A stretch of 64,000 bases of DNA from Microvirga lupini (GTDB lineage: Bacteria; Pseudomonadota; Alphaproteobacteria; Rhizobiales; Beijerinckiaceae): the NCBI RefSeq assembly GCF_014191055.1, contig NZ_JACHWB010000003.1:62001-126000 (forward strand). The letters are read 5' to 3'. The translations under genes and the position numbers were made by a program. Positions 24,394 through 33,000 of the stretch are shown piece by piece; position 1 is the stretch's first letter, and every line of letters begins with the position of its first letter. The notes under the pieces were generated by a model. It worked only from the letters and a program-made list of their open reading frames with translations. It was not told the origin of the DNA and ran no database searches.

Positions 24394-25601
24394 CCGTCCC
24401 TCAAGGTGAGGGGCGTCTTGCAGACAACATCGCATATTTTGCCCGTGCCTTGCGGGCTGCAGGTCTTCCGGTCGGCCCCGGCGCGGTTCTCGATGCGATC
24501 GCAGCTGTCGAGGCGGCGCGGATCGGCACGCGCGAGGATTTCTACTGGACGCTTCATGCGACGTTCGTGAAGCGGCACGAGCACAGCACCCTGTTCGATC
24601 AGGCCTTCAGGATCTTCTGGCGGCGCAGAGCTCTGATCGAGAAGCTCATTGCCCAGATGTCGCCGATCGCACCCGGCGGGGCCAAGGAAGAGAAGAAGCC
24701 ACAAGCTGGAGCCCTGCGCGTGGCCGAAGCTTTGGAGACGTCCCGACAGGAGAAGCCGGAGCCGGTCGAGAAAACCGAGCTCTCCGCCCGCCTCACCGTG
24801 TCGGATCGTGAGGTTCTGAAGGCTAAGGACTTCGCTCAGATGTCGGCCGCCGAGATCGCTGTCGCGAAGCGGCTGATCGCTGAGATGTCCCTGCCGGACG
24901 ACGAAGTGACCACGCGCCGATTCATCTCCGATTCTCGAGGCCGTCGGATCGATCCGCGCAGGACGTTCCGGCGCTCGCTGCGCGGTGGTGCGGCTGTGAT
25001 CGATCTGGCTCATCGCTCGCCTGCGGTGCGTCATGCGCCGGTGGTCGCCCTTATGGACATCTCAGGTTCGATGGCGGAATACTCCCGGCTCTTCCTGCAC
25101 TTCCTGCACGCCATTGCTGAGAAAAGGCGAAAGGTGCACTCCTTCGTCTTCGCGACCCGCTTGACGAATATCAGCCGCGAATTGACGAGCCGCGATCCGG
25201 ACGAGGCGCTCGCCCGTGCCGCGAAGCGCGTGCAGGATTGGGAGGGCGGAACGCGCATCGCCCACGCGCTCCACGACTTCAATCGCCACTGGTCCCGCCG
25301 GGTGCTGGGTCAAGGCGCGATTGTTCTGCTCTTCACTGACGGGCTGGAGCGGGAGGTCACCAGCGATCTGACCTTCGAGATGGACCGCCTCAAGCGCTCC
25401 TGCCGACGCCTGATTTGGCTGAACCCCCTCCTGCGCTTCGATGCCTTCGAGGCCCGGTCCACCGGGATTCGGGCGATGCTGCCTCATGTCGATGAGTTCA
25501 GGCCCATACACAGCCTGGCCTCGATGCAGGCGCTTTGCCGCGCTCTTTCAGGCGAGTCATCGGATGGAAGCAATCCACGGCGCTGGCTGCAGGCATCTTG
25601 A
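24390..25601 (+). CDS. coxE: VWA-domain protein, CoxE
   Basis: A 403-aa protein with a helical N-terminal half (GLPVGPGAVLDAIAAVEAA; FYWTLHATFVKRHEHSTLF) and a C-terminal von Willebrand A domain from about residue 210. The metal-dependent adhesion site DISGSMAEYSR, then GGTRIAHALHDFN and LFTDGLERE are intact. CoxE partners CoxD in hydroxylase maturation. A charged linker rich in Glu and Lys (about 95-135) separates the halves. The GTG start overlaps the coxD stop. It closes the rightward cluster; the next gene is convergent. Confidence 0.92.
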   Translation: MTVPQGEGRLADNIAYFARALRAAGLPVGPGAVLDAIAAVEAARIGTREDFYWTLHATFVKRHEHSTLFDQAFRIFWRRRALIEKLIAQMSPIAPGGAKEEKKPQAGALRVAEALETSRQEKPEPVEKTELSARLTVSDREVLKAKDFAQMSAAEIAVAKRLIAEMSLPDDEVTTRRFISDSRGRRIDPRRTFRRSLRGGAAVIDLAHRSPAVRHAPVVALMDISGSMAEYSRLFLHFLHAIAEKRRKVHSFVFATRLTNISRELTSRDPDEALARAAKRVQDWEGGTRIAHALHDFNRHWSRRVLGQGAIVLLFTDGLEREVTSDLTFEMDRLKRSCRRLIWLNPLLRFDAFEARSTGIRAMLPHVDEFRPIHSLASMQALCRALSGESSDGSNPRRWLQAS

Positions 25602-25657
25602 GCGATCAACAGGCAGCATTGCGTCCTCCTGATCATCGGCAGAGGCCGGCAGCATTT

Positions 25658-26239
25658 TCACCCGCCAACTCCCCTCCATAAGTGCGACAGAGGTTCCACG
25701 CGGGTGCTTCCAACGACCTCGTCAGGATACACACCCCAGAGCCTCACCTGCCGGGCATAGCCTCGGAGATCATGCTTCGGCACAGTCACCGCGCACCAAG
25801 TTTGATCGCAGCGCTGAACATCAACGACAACCTGCGGCTGAAACCTTGCGACGGTTCCAGACCGCTTGCTCGGGCGCGCCTGGAGGTTGATGCTTGTCTC
25901 GCTCCAGGGCTGGACGAGAGCGGTTCTTTTCGTGGACAGGAGCGCCGAGTGAACCCAACCGTCGGATCCGTCGCTCCCTCTGATGCGCCGCCAGTTGCTG
26001 AACTCGGCGATGATCTCAACCGGAAGACCCTGCCTCTGGTAAACCCACCGGATCGGATACTGTGTGCCGGGGCCGACGCGGACATTGGTTTTCACGCGCT
26101 TGAGCGATGCGAACCGCGGAACCACCCGTTTCGGTCCTTTGGCAGGCTGAGCATGGGCATCGAAGGATGCAGCGATCAAGAAGCAGCCCATTGCGACGAT
26201 GGAAGCTCGCATCATCGAAGACGAGACAATCAACGGCAC
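25658..26239 (-). CDS. Exported SH3-domain protein
   Basis: A 193-aa protein with a signal peptide (MMRASIVAMGCFLIAASF ... HAQ) and two bacterial SH3-like repeats: KTNVRVGPGTQYPIRWVYQ with FSNWRRIRGSDGSDGWVHSAL, and INLQARPSKRSGTVARFQP with DQTWCAVTV and a GYARQVRLWGVYPDE end. Such proteins act in the periplasm, probably at peptidoglycan. The start given is a GTG with GAAGAAGG nine bases upstream that overlaps the end of the ialB gene; ATG codons eight and nine codons later would give a tidier signal peptide but have no ribosome site. Confidence 0.85.
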   Translation of the reverse strand: MPLIVSSSMMRASIVAMGCFLIAASFDAHAQPAKGPKRVVPRFASLKRVKTNVRVGPGTQYPIRWVYQRQGLPVEIIAEFSNWRRIRGSDGSDGWVHSALLSTKRTALVQPWSETSINLQARPSKRSGTVARFQPQVVVDVQRCDQTWCAVTVPKHDLRGYARQVRLWGVYPDEVVGSTRVEPLSHLWRGVGG

Positions 26240-26727
26240 CCTTGGCGAGCCTTCTTCAGCGCAGCGGTAAAGCCTTTGAGCGGAAAATCGTAGGTTGTTT
26301 TATTCCCGCGTTTCGAAGCTGCCTCAACGGTTGCAACCCGCCCCTTCTCGAGAGCGCGAATAAACTCGGACTCCCGCTCCGTGCGCCGCAGCCAAGCATT
26401 TTTGCCGCGCGGGATCATGGTGAATTGCCTGTCGCCGACAGAAACCCGGATTGCAGTCGGGGCCAACTCATAGCCCGTCTGCAAGCTGGCTTCCGTGCGA
26501 ACCTTCCCATATCTGAGGCGACGCACGAACAGGCTCACTCTTCCATGATCGAGCTGCCTCGGCTTCGTCGATGCGGCGTCGGAATAGACGTAGCAGACGA
26601 CCCCCCCGCCCTCCTTGACCTTCCATGCACTCCAGCTTTCGCTCGATCCAAGCATCTGAGGGTTCTGCGCAAAAGCGTAGGTGCTCGAGAGAATGACGAT
26701 TGCAGCGGCAGTGCTTATGGCTCTCAT
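26230..26727 (-). CDS. Invasion-associated locus B (IalB) family protein
   Basis: A 165-aa exported protein with a signal peptide (MRAISTAAAIVILSSTYAFA). The IalB fold shows as SWSAWKVKEGGGVVCYVYS, LFVRRLRYGKVRTE, GYELAPTAIRVSVG and the C-terminal YDFPLKGFTAALKKARQGC. Two Cys (in VVCYVY and QGCR) are the family's disulfide pair. The name comes from Bartonella, where it aids erythrocyte invasion; in free-living members it is a periplasmic protein of unknown role. Its end overlaps the SH3-protein start, so the two are cotranscribed. Confidence 0.88.
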   Translation of the reverse strand: MRAISTAAAIVILSSTYAFAQNPQMLGSSESWSAWKVKEGGGVVCYVYSDAASTKPRQLDHGRVSLFVRRLRYGKVRTEASLQTGYELAPTAIRVSVGDRQFTMIPRGKNAWLRRTERESEFIRALEKGRVATVEAASKRGNKTTYDFPLKGFTAALKKARQGCR

Positions 26728-26906
26728 CTACAGGACACTCACCTTGGTGGTTGCGGAGCCCGCAACCTTCCAAGTCGAGGTTATGCAAACGTTAATGATG
26801 AGCCGTATGGTTCTGGCGCAGGAAATTTCTTGAAGAGGACGTAAGGAGATGGCTCCTATTCAAGATATTGTGAACCCGCTAAATTGATGCCGCTCGCCGG
26901 TAGCGA

Positions 26907-27533
26907 TCAGAGAGGTTCCTGAGGCTGCTCCCCCTGTGCCGCCATGACTTTGGCGGATCTCATCAGGGCCGTAAGCGTCTGTGGGTGGAGTTCACCGGTC
27001 ACCGGCAGGCCGACGGTCCGCTGGAACTTCTCGATCGCCTCGCGGGTCGAAGATCCAATGACGCCATCAGCCTCAAGGTCTCCAAACCGGAGTTTAGTCA
27101 GAGCCTCCTGAGCAGCCAATACGTCCTGCTTCGCGGGCAATGGGGTGATGCGCATCAAGGCAGGGGCGCTTCCGACAACATGCGGCTGAAGAAGTGGCTG
27201 AACCGCAGCGAGCTGCTCTCGGGATTTCGTCAGCTCCTCTTCCATCTCCTTGAGCTTGGTGGATTGGCTGTCACTTTCAGCCTTGGAGGCAGAGAGCTGC
27301 TCATGGAGCTGCGTAATATCACGCTCTTTGTCCTCAATCGCTTTGCGCTGCGTCAGGAACTGAGCCTGGTAGTTCTGGAGTGCAGCCGTATGTCCCGCAA
27401 ACTGCTTCTCAAGCTCCGAGGATCTGAGAAAGGAATAGCCACCGACGCCCCACCCTGTGATGGCCGCAAGGGTGACGATCGAAACGGCGATGCGGTTGGA
27501 CCTGAAGCTCGTTTTTTCCGAGGTAGGAAGCAC
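26907..27533 (-). CDS. Membrane-anchored coiled-coil protein with peptidoglycan-binding domain
   Basis: A 208-aa protein with a short cytoplasmic start, one transmembrane helix (IAVSIVTLAAITGWGVGGYSF, about residues 14-35), a periplasmic coiled coil (about 40-105, rich in Gln, Glu and Lys) and a C-terminal PG_binding_1 domain (QEALTKLRFGDLEADGVIG, TREAIEKFQRTVGLPVTGEL). It probably tethers the inner membrane to the cell wall. I chose the GTG preceded by AAGGGA at six bases; the longer ATG frame adds a segment that does not look coding. Confidence 0.82.
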   Translation of the reverse strand: MLPTSEKTSFRSNRIAVSIVTLAAITGWGVGGYSFLRSSELEKQFAGHTAALQNYQAQFLTQRKAIEDKERDITQLHEQLSASKAESDSQSTKLKEMEEELTKSREQLAAVQPLLQPHVVGSAPALMRITPLPAKQDVLAAQEALTKLRFGDLEADGVIGSSTREAIEKFQRTVGLPVTGELHPQTLTALMRSAKVMAAQGEQPQEPL

Positions 27534-27610
27534 GACAATCCCTTCGATTTTCCAATGTGCAATTGGTCGAGTTGGTGTCCTGCTAGGGTCAACGGAAAAG
27601 TGGTCAGAGC

Positions 27611-27763
27611 ATGGCATGCCTTGAGGGAAATGAGCTCGGCACGCTTCGTGACTCTGCCTATGCCTTGGAACAGCAGTCAAAAGGAGGTGATCGCCTAGCC
27701 GAGAAACGTCAGGCTCGTCAGGACCATAAAGAGGGACTGCTCCCTGCCCTCGCTGAGCCTTGA
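27611..27763 (+). CDS. Possible small protein, 50 aa
   Basis: A 50-codon frame (MACLEGNELGTLRDSAYALE ... LLPALAEP) divergent from the peptidoglycan-binding gene. Its composition, hydrophilic with Gln, Arg and Glu, resembles a natural helical protein, but third-position GC is low for this genome and the ribosome site is weak. Confidence 0.25.
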   Translation: MACLEGNELGTLRDSAYALEQQSKGGDRLAEKRQARQDHKEGLLPALAEP

Positions 27764-27828
27764 CTGATCAACTTCTAGCAAAGGGAACCGAGCTCCGGAG
27801 CATCGAACCTCCGGGCCTTTGGATATAG

Positions 27829-27903
27829 TGGCGCGCCCTAGGGGAGTCGAACCCCTCTTTCCTGCGTGAAAGGCAGATGTCCTAACCGATAGACGAAGGG
27901 CGC
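27829..27903 (-). tRNA. tRNA-Glu (anticodon TTC)
   Basis: On the minus strand the acceptor GCGCCCT pairs with AGGGCGC, the D arm contains TCGGTTAGGA, the anticodon loop CTTTCAC lies between CTGC and GCAG, the T loop is GGTTCGACTCC, and CCA is encoded. The anticodon UUC reads GAA and GAG. Confidence 0.97.
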
Positions 27904-27983
27904 GCAGGACTTTCGGGGCAGTGCCGCCGAAGTGGGCGAACCTATAGATGGGTTCGTGACGCATCGCAAGCACCCGATTTGAA

Positions 27984-29795
27984 TTATTCGGGGCTTGCGG
28001 CATCCATGATGCGAAGCTCGGCTTTTTCCGCGCCGCCCCAGCGGTCGATGGACAGCGTTCCCGCCACATGAAGCGGATTTCCGATCGCCTGGGACAGGAC
28101 GTTGCCCAGCGGCTGGCCTGCAGCGCGGAAGGCGATCCCGCCAATGAAGCTGCCGTCGCCACCGCGAAGCTTCACGCGCAGATGCCCGCCGCTGCCAACC
28201 TCCCTGGCTTCGACCACGCGATGCTGCGGGAAGACGAAGACCGGCTCGGGCTGCCCCTGACCGAACGGCCCTGCCCGCTCCAGAGCCGTTACGACGGAGG
28301 GCTGGGCGCCGGCGGCAGTCAGAGTCGCGTCGATAGCGAAATTGTCCCTAAGCCGCATGGCGCTTACGGGCTCGGAGAGCCTTTCGGTCACGAAGTCCAG
28401 GAAGCGCTGGAGGTCCGTGGCTTGGATCGTCACCCCGGCCGCCATGGTATGGCCGCCGCCCTTGATGGCCAGGCCGGACTCCACAGCTGCCCGGACGGCA
28501 TAGCCCAGATCCACTCCGGGCACGGAACGGCCCGAGCCGGTGGCGGTCCCGTCCGGGTTGAGGGTGAACGCGAAGGCCGGGCGGCGGAAGCGCTCCTTGG
28601 TCCGGGCGGAGATCAGCCCAACCACGCCGGGATGCCACTCGGCCGAGGCGGTGACGAGAACCGGCAGGTCCGGCATGCGCTCGAGGGCCATCATGGCCTG
28701 TGCCTCGGCTTCTGCGACGGCCACGACCTCGATGGCCTGCCGTTCCCGGTTGAGCCGGTCGAGCTCGGCGGCGAGCCTGCCGGCCTGGATGGGATCCTCG
28801 GTCAGGAGAAGCCTTGAACCCAAGGCGGCATCGCCAATGCGCCCGCCAGCGTTGATACGCGGCCCGACCAGATAGCCGAGATGCCAGCTTTCCGGCGCCC
28901 CGCCGAGGCCTGCCGTGTCGAGGAGCGCCGCGAGCCCCACCCGTCGACGGCTCCGCATGATGGCAAGCCCCTGGCGCACGAAGGCGCGGTTGAGGCCAAG
29001 AAGCGGCACCACGTCGGCCACCGTGGCGAGAGCCACCAGATCGAGACTGCCCATCAGGTCAGGCTCAGCCCGGCCGTTGAAGAAGCCGCGCGAGCGGAGG
29101 ATACGGTTCAGGGCCACAAGGAACAGGAAAACCACGCCAGCCGCGCAGAGATGGCCGAGGCCTGACAGGTCGTCCTGCCGGTTCGGATTCACGATAGCGA
29201 GCGCTTCGGGCAACTGCTCGGGGGCTTGGTGGTGGTCGAGCACGATGGGGTCGAGGCCGAGGCGTCGGGCCTCGGCCAAGGGTTCGATGCTGGCGGTGCC
29301 ACAGTCGACCGTGACCAGAATATCGGCGCCCTGCCCCTTCAGAGCCCGGATGGCATCGACGTTCGGGCCATAACCTTCGGTGATCCGGTCGGGAATGTGG
29401 ATCACGTACTCTACTCCGCAGGCGCGCAGGTACTCGGCGAGCAGTGCTGCGCTGCAGGCGCCGTCCACATCATAATCGCCGAAGATTGCCACCTTCTCGC
29501 CCCGCGTCACCGTATCGGCGAGACGGGAGGCCGCCTCCTCCATGTCGGTGAGTTTGTGCGGGTCAGGCATGAGATCCCGCAGACGCGGGTTCAGGAAGCC
29601 GTCCGTCTCATGAATGCCGACCCCCCGCCCTGCAAGCACCCGGGCAAGGACATCAGGCAGGCCGTGAGTCTGGGCAATCGCGAGTGCAATGGTGCTCTGG
29701 GCGGCATCGCAGCGCTCGACCCAGGTGCGCCCGAGGGCGGAATTGGCAACACCCAGGAAGGGCTTGGGCAGGAGAAGAGGAGATGATTCGGTCAC
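27984..29795 (-). CDS. recJ: Single-stranded-DNA-specific exonuclease RecJ
   Basis: A 603-aa DHH-family nuclease. GDYDVDG is at residues 106-112, TVDCGT near 163, the DHH motif at 187-189 (VLDHHQAP), GGRIGDA near 318 and the DHHA1 motif GGGHTMAAG near 435, followed by an OB-fold region ending HVAGTLSIDRWGG. RecJ degrades single-stranded DNA 5' to 3' in RecF-pathway recombination and mismatch and base-excision repair, using Mn or Mg. It follows glpX on the same strand, with a GNAT gene in between. Confidence 0.96.
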   Translation of the reverse strand: MTESSPLLLPKPFLGVANSALGRTWVERCDAAQSTIALAIAQTHGLPDVLARVLAGRGVGIHETDGFLNPRLRDLMPDPHKLTDMEEAASRLADTVTRGEKVAIFGDYDVDGACSAALLAEYLRACGVEYVIHIPDRITEGYGPNVDAIRALKGQGADILVTVDCGTASIEPLAEARRLGLDPIVLDHHQAPEQLPEALAIVNPNRQDDLSGLGHLCAAGVVFLFLVALNRILRSRGFFNGRAEPDLMGSLDLVALATVADVVPLLGLNRAFVRQGLAIMRSRRRVGLAALLDTAGLGGAPESWHLGYLVGPRINAGGRIGDAALGSRLLLTEDPIQAGRLAAELDRLNRERQAIEVVAVAEAEAQAMMALERMPDLPVLVTASAEWHPGVVGLISARTKERFRRPAFAFTLNPDGTATGSGRSVPGVDLGYAVRAAVESGLAIKGGGHTMAAGVTIQATDLQRFLDFVTERLSEPVSAMRLRDNFAIDATLTAAGAQPSVVTALERAGPFGQGQPEPVFVFPQHRVVEAREVGSGGHLRVKLRGGDGSFIGGIAFRAAGQPLGNVLSQAIGNPLHVAGTLSIDRWGGAEKAELRIMDAASPE

Positions 29796-29870
29796 ACCGG
29801 GAGTCTTAGCCGCGAATTGTGGTCAAAGCACCTTCTCCACATCGTCACCCCGCCTGGAGTGACATGGGCA

Positions 29871-30314
29871 TCAGCCCAGCAGATGCCGGTATTGGATGAA
29901 GCCACTGCGGGAGGCGACCTTCTCGTAGAGCGCCTGGGCTGCCGTGTTGGTCTCGTGGGTCAGCCAGTAGACGCGGCTTGCCCCATCCGCCCTCGCCTTC
30001 TCGTAGACCGCCTCGATCAGGGCGCGGCCGACTCCGCGCCCCCGCGCCTCCTCGGCCGTGAACAGGTCCTGCAGGTAGCAGTAATTGCCGGTGCTCCAGG
30101 TTGAGCGGTGATAGAGGTAATGCACGATGCCGACGATCCGCCCATCGAGTACGGCCGCGAGGCCATGCATGGGCTCCTCCGGGTCGTTGAGCCGCCGCCA
30201 CGTCTCCTTAGTCACCTCCGCGGGCAACGAGGATTTGTAGAAGGCCAGATAGCCCTGCCAGAGCGGCTCCCAGGCCTGTCTGTCGTCGGGGCGGAAGGGG
30301 CGGGTTTGAAGCAT
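29871..30314 (-). CDS. GNAT family N-acetyltransferase
   Basis: A 147-aa single-domain acetyltransferase. The acetyl-CoA-binding motif A is DLFTAEEARGRGVGRALIEAV near residue 86, with motif B around VYWLTHETNTAAQALYEKV. The N-terminal TRPFRPDDRQAWEPLWQGYL is typical of the small GNATs acting on small molecules or amines. The substrate is unknown. Confidence 0.9.
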   Translation of the reverse strand: MLQTRPFRPDDRQAWEPLWQGYLAFYKSSLPAEVTKETWRRLNDPEEPMHGLAAVLDGRIVGIVHYLYHRSTWSTGNYCYLQDLFTAEEARGRGVGRALIEAVYEKARADGASRVYWLTHETNTAAQALYEKVASRSGFIQYRHLLG

Positions 30315-30342
30315 CGTATTTTCCAGTCTTTACAGGCAGAGC

Positions 30343-30444
30343 CCTCATCTTGAGGCGTCGCACCGCGACCGTCTCGAAGGAGGTCCTAGAGAGCACAGGA
30401 GTGTCCTTCGAGACGCAGCCTGCCGGCTGCTCCCCAGGATGAGG
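30343..30444. repeat. Nested palindromic repeat element
   Basis: Two nested inverted repeats: the outer arms are CCTCATCTTGAGG and CCCAGGATGAGG, and the inner arms are a perfect 11-base match, GTCTCGAAGGA with TCCTTCGAGAC. The wording (CTCGAAGGA, CAGGATGAGG) is that of dispersed palindromic elements common in Hyphomicrobiales genomes. It could act as a transcript-stabilising or terminating structure between the GNAT and glpX genes. Confidence 0.65.
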
Positions 30445-30464
30445 TCGTTGCAGCTAAAACGTAA

Positions 30465-30496
30465 ATGGCCGGGACAAGCCCGGCCATGACGTGAGA
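30465..30496 (-). repeat. 32-bp dispersed hairpin repeat, copy 1
   Basis: ATGGCCGGG-ACAAG-CCCGGCCAT followed by GACGTGAGA. On the minus strand it is identical over 32 bases to the element after the FAH-family gene. It sits about 15 bases past the glpX stop and may also terminate glpX. Confidence 0.75.
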
Positions 30497-30511
30497 CGGT
30501 TCTGAACAGAA

Positions 30512-31510
30512 TTAATCCAGGTGGAACTTCGACAGCTCCCGGTGCTCGCCGTAGATGCGGCGGACGGTGCCCGTGGCGGAGCGGTAGACCACCGTCTCAG
30601 TGGTGATCACGTCCTTGCCGAAATGAACGCCCCGGGTGAGCGCACTGTCGGTCACGCCGGTGGCCGCCACGATCACGTCGCCGCGGGCGAGGTCCGTCAT
30701 GTCGTATTTCTTGTTGGGATCGGTCACGCCCATCTGGAGGGCGCGGGAGCGCTTCTCCTCCGTGTCGAGAATCAGCCGCGCCTGCATCTGGCCGCCGATG
30801 CAGCGCAAGGCGCCGGCCGCCAGCACACCCTCGGGCGCGGCGCCGATGCCGAGATAGATGTCGATGCCCGTCTCTTCCGGCTTCGTGGTGAAGATCACGC
30901 CGGCCACGTCGCCGTCCGAGATCAGGCGGACGCCCGCGCCGGTCTTGCGGATGGCGGCTATCAGATCGGCATGGCGCGGACGGTCGAGCACCAGGGCGGT
31001 GAGCTCGTTCACCTTCACCCCCTTAGCCTTGGCGAGATTGTGAAGGTTTTCCTCGGGGCTGGCGTCCAGATCAATCACGCCGGTGGGATAGCCGGGACCG
31101 ACGGCAATCTTATGCATGTAGACGTCAGGGGCGGCCAGCAGAGTGCCGGCTTCGGCCATGGCCATCACGGCGATGGAGCCCGGCATGTCCTTGGCGCAGA
31201 GCGTGGTGCCTTCCAGCGGATCGACCGCGATGTCGACCTTCGGGCCCTGCTTGTTGCCGACCTTCTCACCGATGAAGAGCATCGGGGCCTCGTCACGCTC
31301 GCCCTCGCCGATCACCACCGTACCGTCGATCTGAAGCTTGTTCAGCTCACGGCGCATGGCATCCACGGCCGCCTGGTCGGCGGCCTTCTCATTGCCCCGG
31401 CCGCGCAGCCTGGCAGAGGCCACCGCCGCGCGCTCGGTGACGCGGACGAGCTCCAAGGTCAGGATGCGCTCGATGATTTGGCCCGGTTGGACGGTAATGC
31501 CTTGCGACAT
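30512..31510 (-). CDS. glpX: Class II fructose-1,6-bisphosphatase GlpX
   Basis: A 332-aa phosphatase of the GlpX type. The metal- and substrate-binding motifs are VVIGEGERDEAPMLFIGE near residue 65, DIAVDPLEGTTLCAKD near 93, GPGYPTGVIDLDA near 138 and DGDVAGVIF with GIGAAPEGVLAAGALRC near 215-235. It removes the 1-phosphate of fructose 1,6-bisphosphate for gluconeogenesis, and in many relatives also of sedoheptulose bisphosphate. It lies directly downstream of hom, an order conserved in this group. Confidence 0.96.
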   Translation of the reverse strand: MSQGITVQPGQIIERILTLELVRVTERAAVASARLRGRGNEKAADQAAVDAMRRELNKLQIDGTVVIGEGERDEAPMLFIGEKVGNKQGPKVDIAVDPLEGTTLCAKDMPGSIAVMAMAEAGTLLAAPDVYMHKIAVGPGYPTGVIDLDASPEENLHNLAKAKGVKVNELTALVLDRPRHADLIAAIRKTGAGVRLISDGDVAGVIFTTKPEETGIDIYLGIGAAPEGVLAAGALRCIGGQMQARLILDTEEKRSRALQMGVTDPNKKYDMTDLARGDVIVAATGVTDSALTRGVHFGKDVITTETVVYRSATGTVRRIYGEHRELSKFHLD

Positions 31511-31566
31511 GGACGTGTCGTCTCCCTTATTGTGGTCATTGCCGGGCCGTGCGGCCCGATCTTGGG

Positions 31567-32889
31567 TTACTCGCGTTCGATGCGAATGACTTGGGGCGGC
31601 TCGGCAATAAGACCATCCCCCATAATCTTTTCCAGAGCAGAGCGGATCGAAGCTTCCGAAGCCGCATAGGTGATCAGCACCAGCGGAACCGGAGCGCCCG
31701 AACGCCCGTGCGGATCCTTGTTCGCGGCGATCTCCGAGCGCTTCTGGAGAATGCTCTCGAGCGAGATATCGGCCTCGGCCATGCGCGTCGCCACGCCAGC
31801 GGCAACGCCAGGACGATCATGGACGGTCAGGCGGATATAGTAGCCGCCCTCGTGGCGCTGCATGGGGGCGCGGGCCGCCTTGTCCAGCTGGTCAATGGGA
31901 GCACCAAAGAGGGGCTGCACATTGCCGGTCGCCACATCGGCGATGTCCGCCACGACGGCGGATGCCGTGGCATCGCCCCCTGCCCCTGGTCCGATGAGGG
32001 TCAGCTCGCGGACAGCATCGGCATCGATGGTCACAGCGTTCGTCACGCCCATCACCTGGGCGATGGAGGACGTGCGGGGCACCATGGTCGGGTGGACGCG
32101 CTGCTCGATACCGGTCTTCGTGCGCTCGGCAACGCCCAGAAGCTTTATGCGGAAACCCAGCTCCTTGGCCATGGCGAGATCGAGCGGCGCAATGGACGAG
32201 ATGCCCTCCACGTAGATCGCCTCAGCGTCGATCTGCGTGCCGAACGCGAGGCTGGTGAGAATGGCGAGCTTGTGAGCCGTGTCGAAGCCTTCGACATCGA
32301 AGGTCGGATCGGCTTCCGCGTAGCCTAGGCGCTGAGCGTCCTTCAGGCATTCCTGAAAGGTCAGGCCCTCCAGCTCCATCCGGGAGAGGATATAGTTGCA
32401 GGTGCCGTTGAGGATGCCGTAGAGGCGAGAGATCCGGTTGGCCGGCAGGGCCTCACGCAGGGTCTTGATGATCGGGATGCCACCGGCAACGGACGCCTCG
32501 AAAGCGAGCGATACGCCCTTCTCTTCCGCCAGCTTCGCCAATTCGAGCCCGTGCTTGGCAAGCAGCGCCTTGTTGGCGGTGACTACGTGCTTACCGTTGG
32601 AGAGCGCCATGCGCACAGTCTCCAGGGCCGGTCCGTCTGCGCCGCCTACGAGTTCGACGACGCAATCCACGTCATCGGCACCGGCAAGGTCCACCGGATT
32701 ATCGAACCAAGTGAACCGAGAGAGGTCGAACCCACGGTCCTTGGACCGGTCGCGGGCCGAAATGGCAGTAACCTGAACGGGCTTTCCACCACGCTGGGCA
32801 ATGGCCTCGTTCTGGCGATCGAGGATGCGAATAACCGATGCGCCGACGGTGCCGAGGCCGGCAATACCGACCCGAAGGGGACGTGTCAC
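31567..32889 (-). CDS. hom: Homoserine dehydrogenase
   Basis: A 440-aa enzyme. The NAD(P)-binding GIAGLGTVGASVIRIL is at the N-terminus; TANKALLAKHG near residue 103, SVAGGIPIIKTLRE near 130, NGTCNYILSRM near 155 and the catalytic-domain GYAEADPTFDVEGFDTAHK near 188 are all present. A C-terminal ACT domain (about 355-435, VHDRPGVAAGVATRMAEADI) gives feedback regulation, probably by threonine. It reduces aspartate semialdehyde to homoserine for Met and Thr synthesis. It lies between the aminotransferase gene and glpX. Confidence 0.96.
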   Translation of the reverse strand: MTRPLRVGIAGLGTVGASVIRILDRQNEAIAQRGGKPVQVTAISARDRSKDRGFDLSRFTWFDNPVDLAGADDVDCVVELVGGADGPALETVRMALSNGKHVVTANKALLAKHGLELAKLAEEKGVSLAFEASVAGGIPIIKTLREALPANRISRLYGILNGTCNYILSRMELEGLTFQECLKDAQRLGYAEADPTFDVEGFDTAHKLAILTSLAFGTQIDAEAIYVEGISSIAPLDLAMAKELGFRIKLLGVAERTKTGIEQRVHPTMVPRTSSIAQVMGVTNAVTIDADAVRELTLIGPGAGGDATASAVVADIADVATGNVQPLFGAPIDQLDKAARAPMQRHEGGYYIRLTVHDRPGVAAGVATRMAEADISLESILQKRSEIAANKDPHGRSGAPVPLVLITYAASEASIRSALEKIMGDGLIAEPPQVIRIERE

Positions 32890-33000
32890 GAACAGCAGCT
32901 CCTTGAAAATCTCGGGCTGCTTTTACGACCGCCGGGGTTCCATGTCCATGCAGACCAGGGCCCCGGTCACAGGCATCGGCATCGATTCCTGCGGGAGGGT

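Noticed and set aside
31543..31558. Hairpin CGGGCCG-TG-CGGCCCG between hom and glpX as a terminator
   Set aside because: The loop is too small and no T run follows on the minus strand, so it probably does not end transcription between these co-oriented genes.
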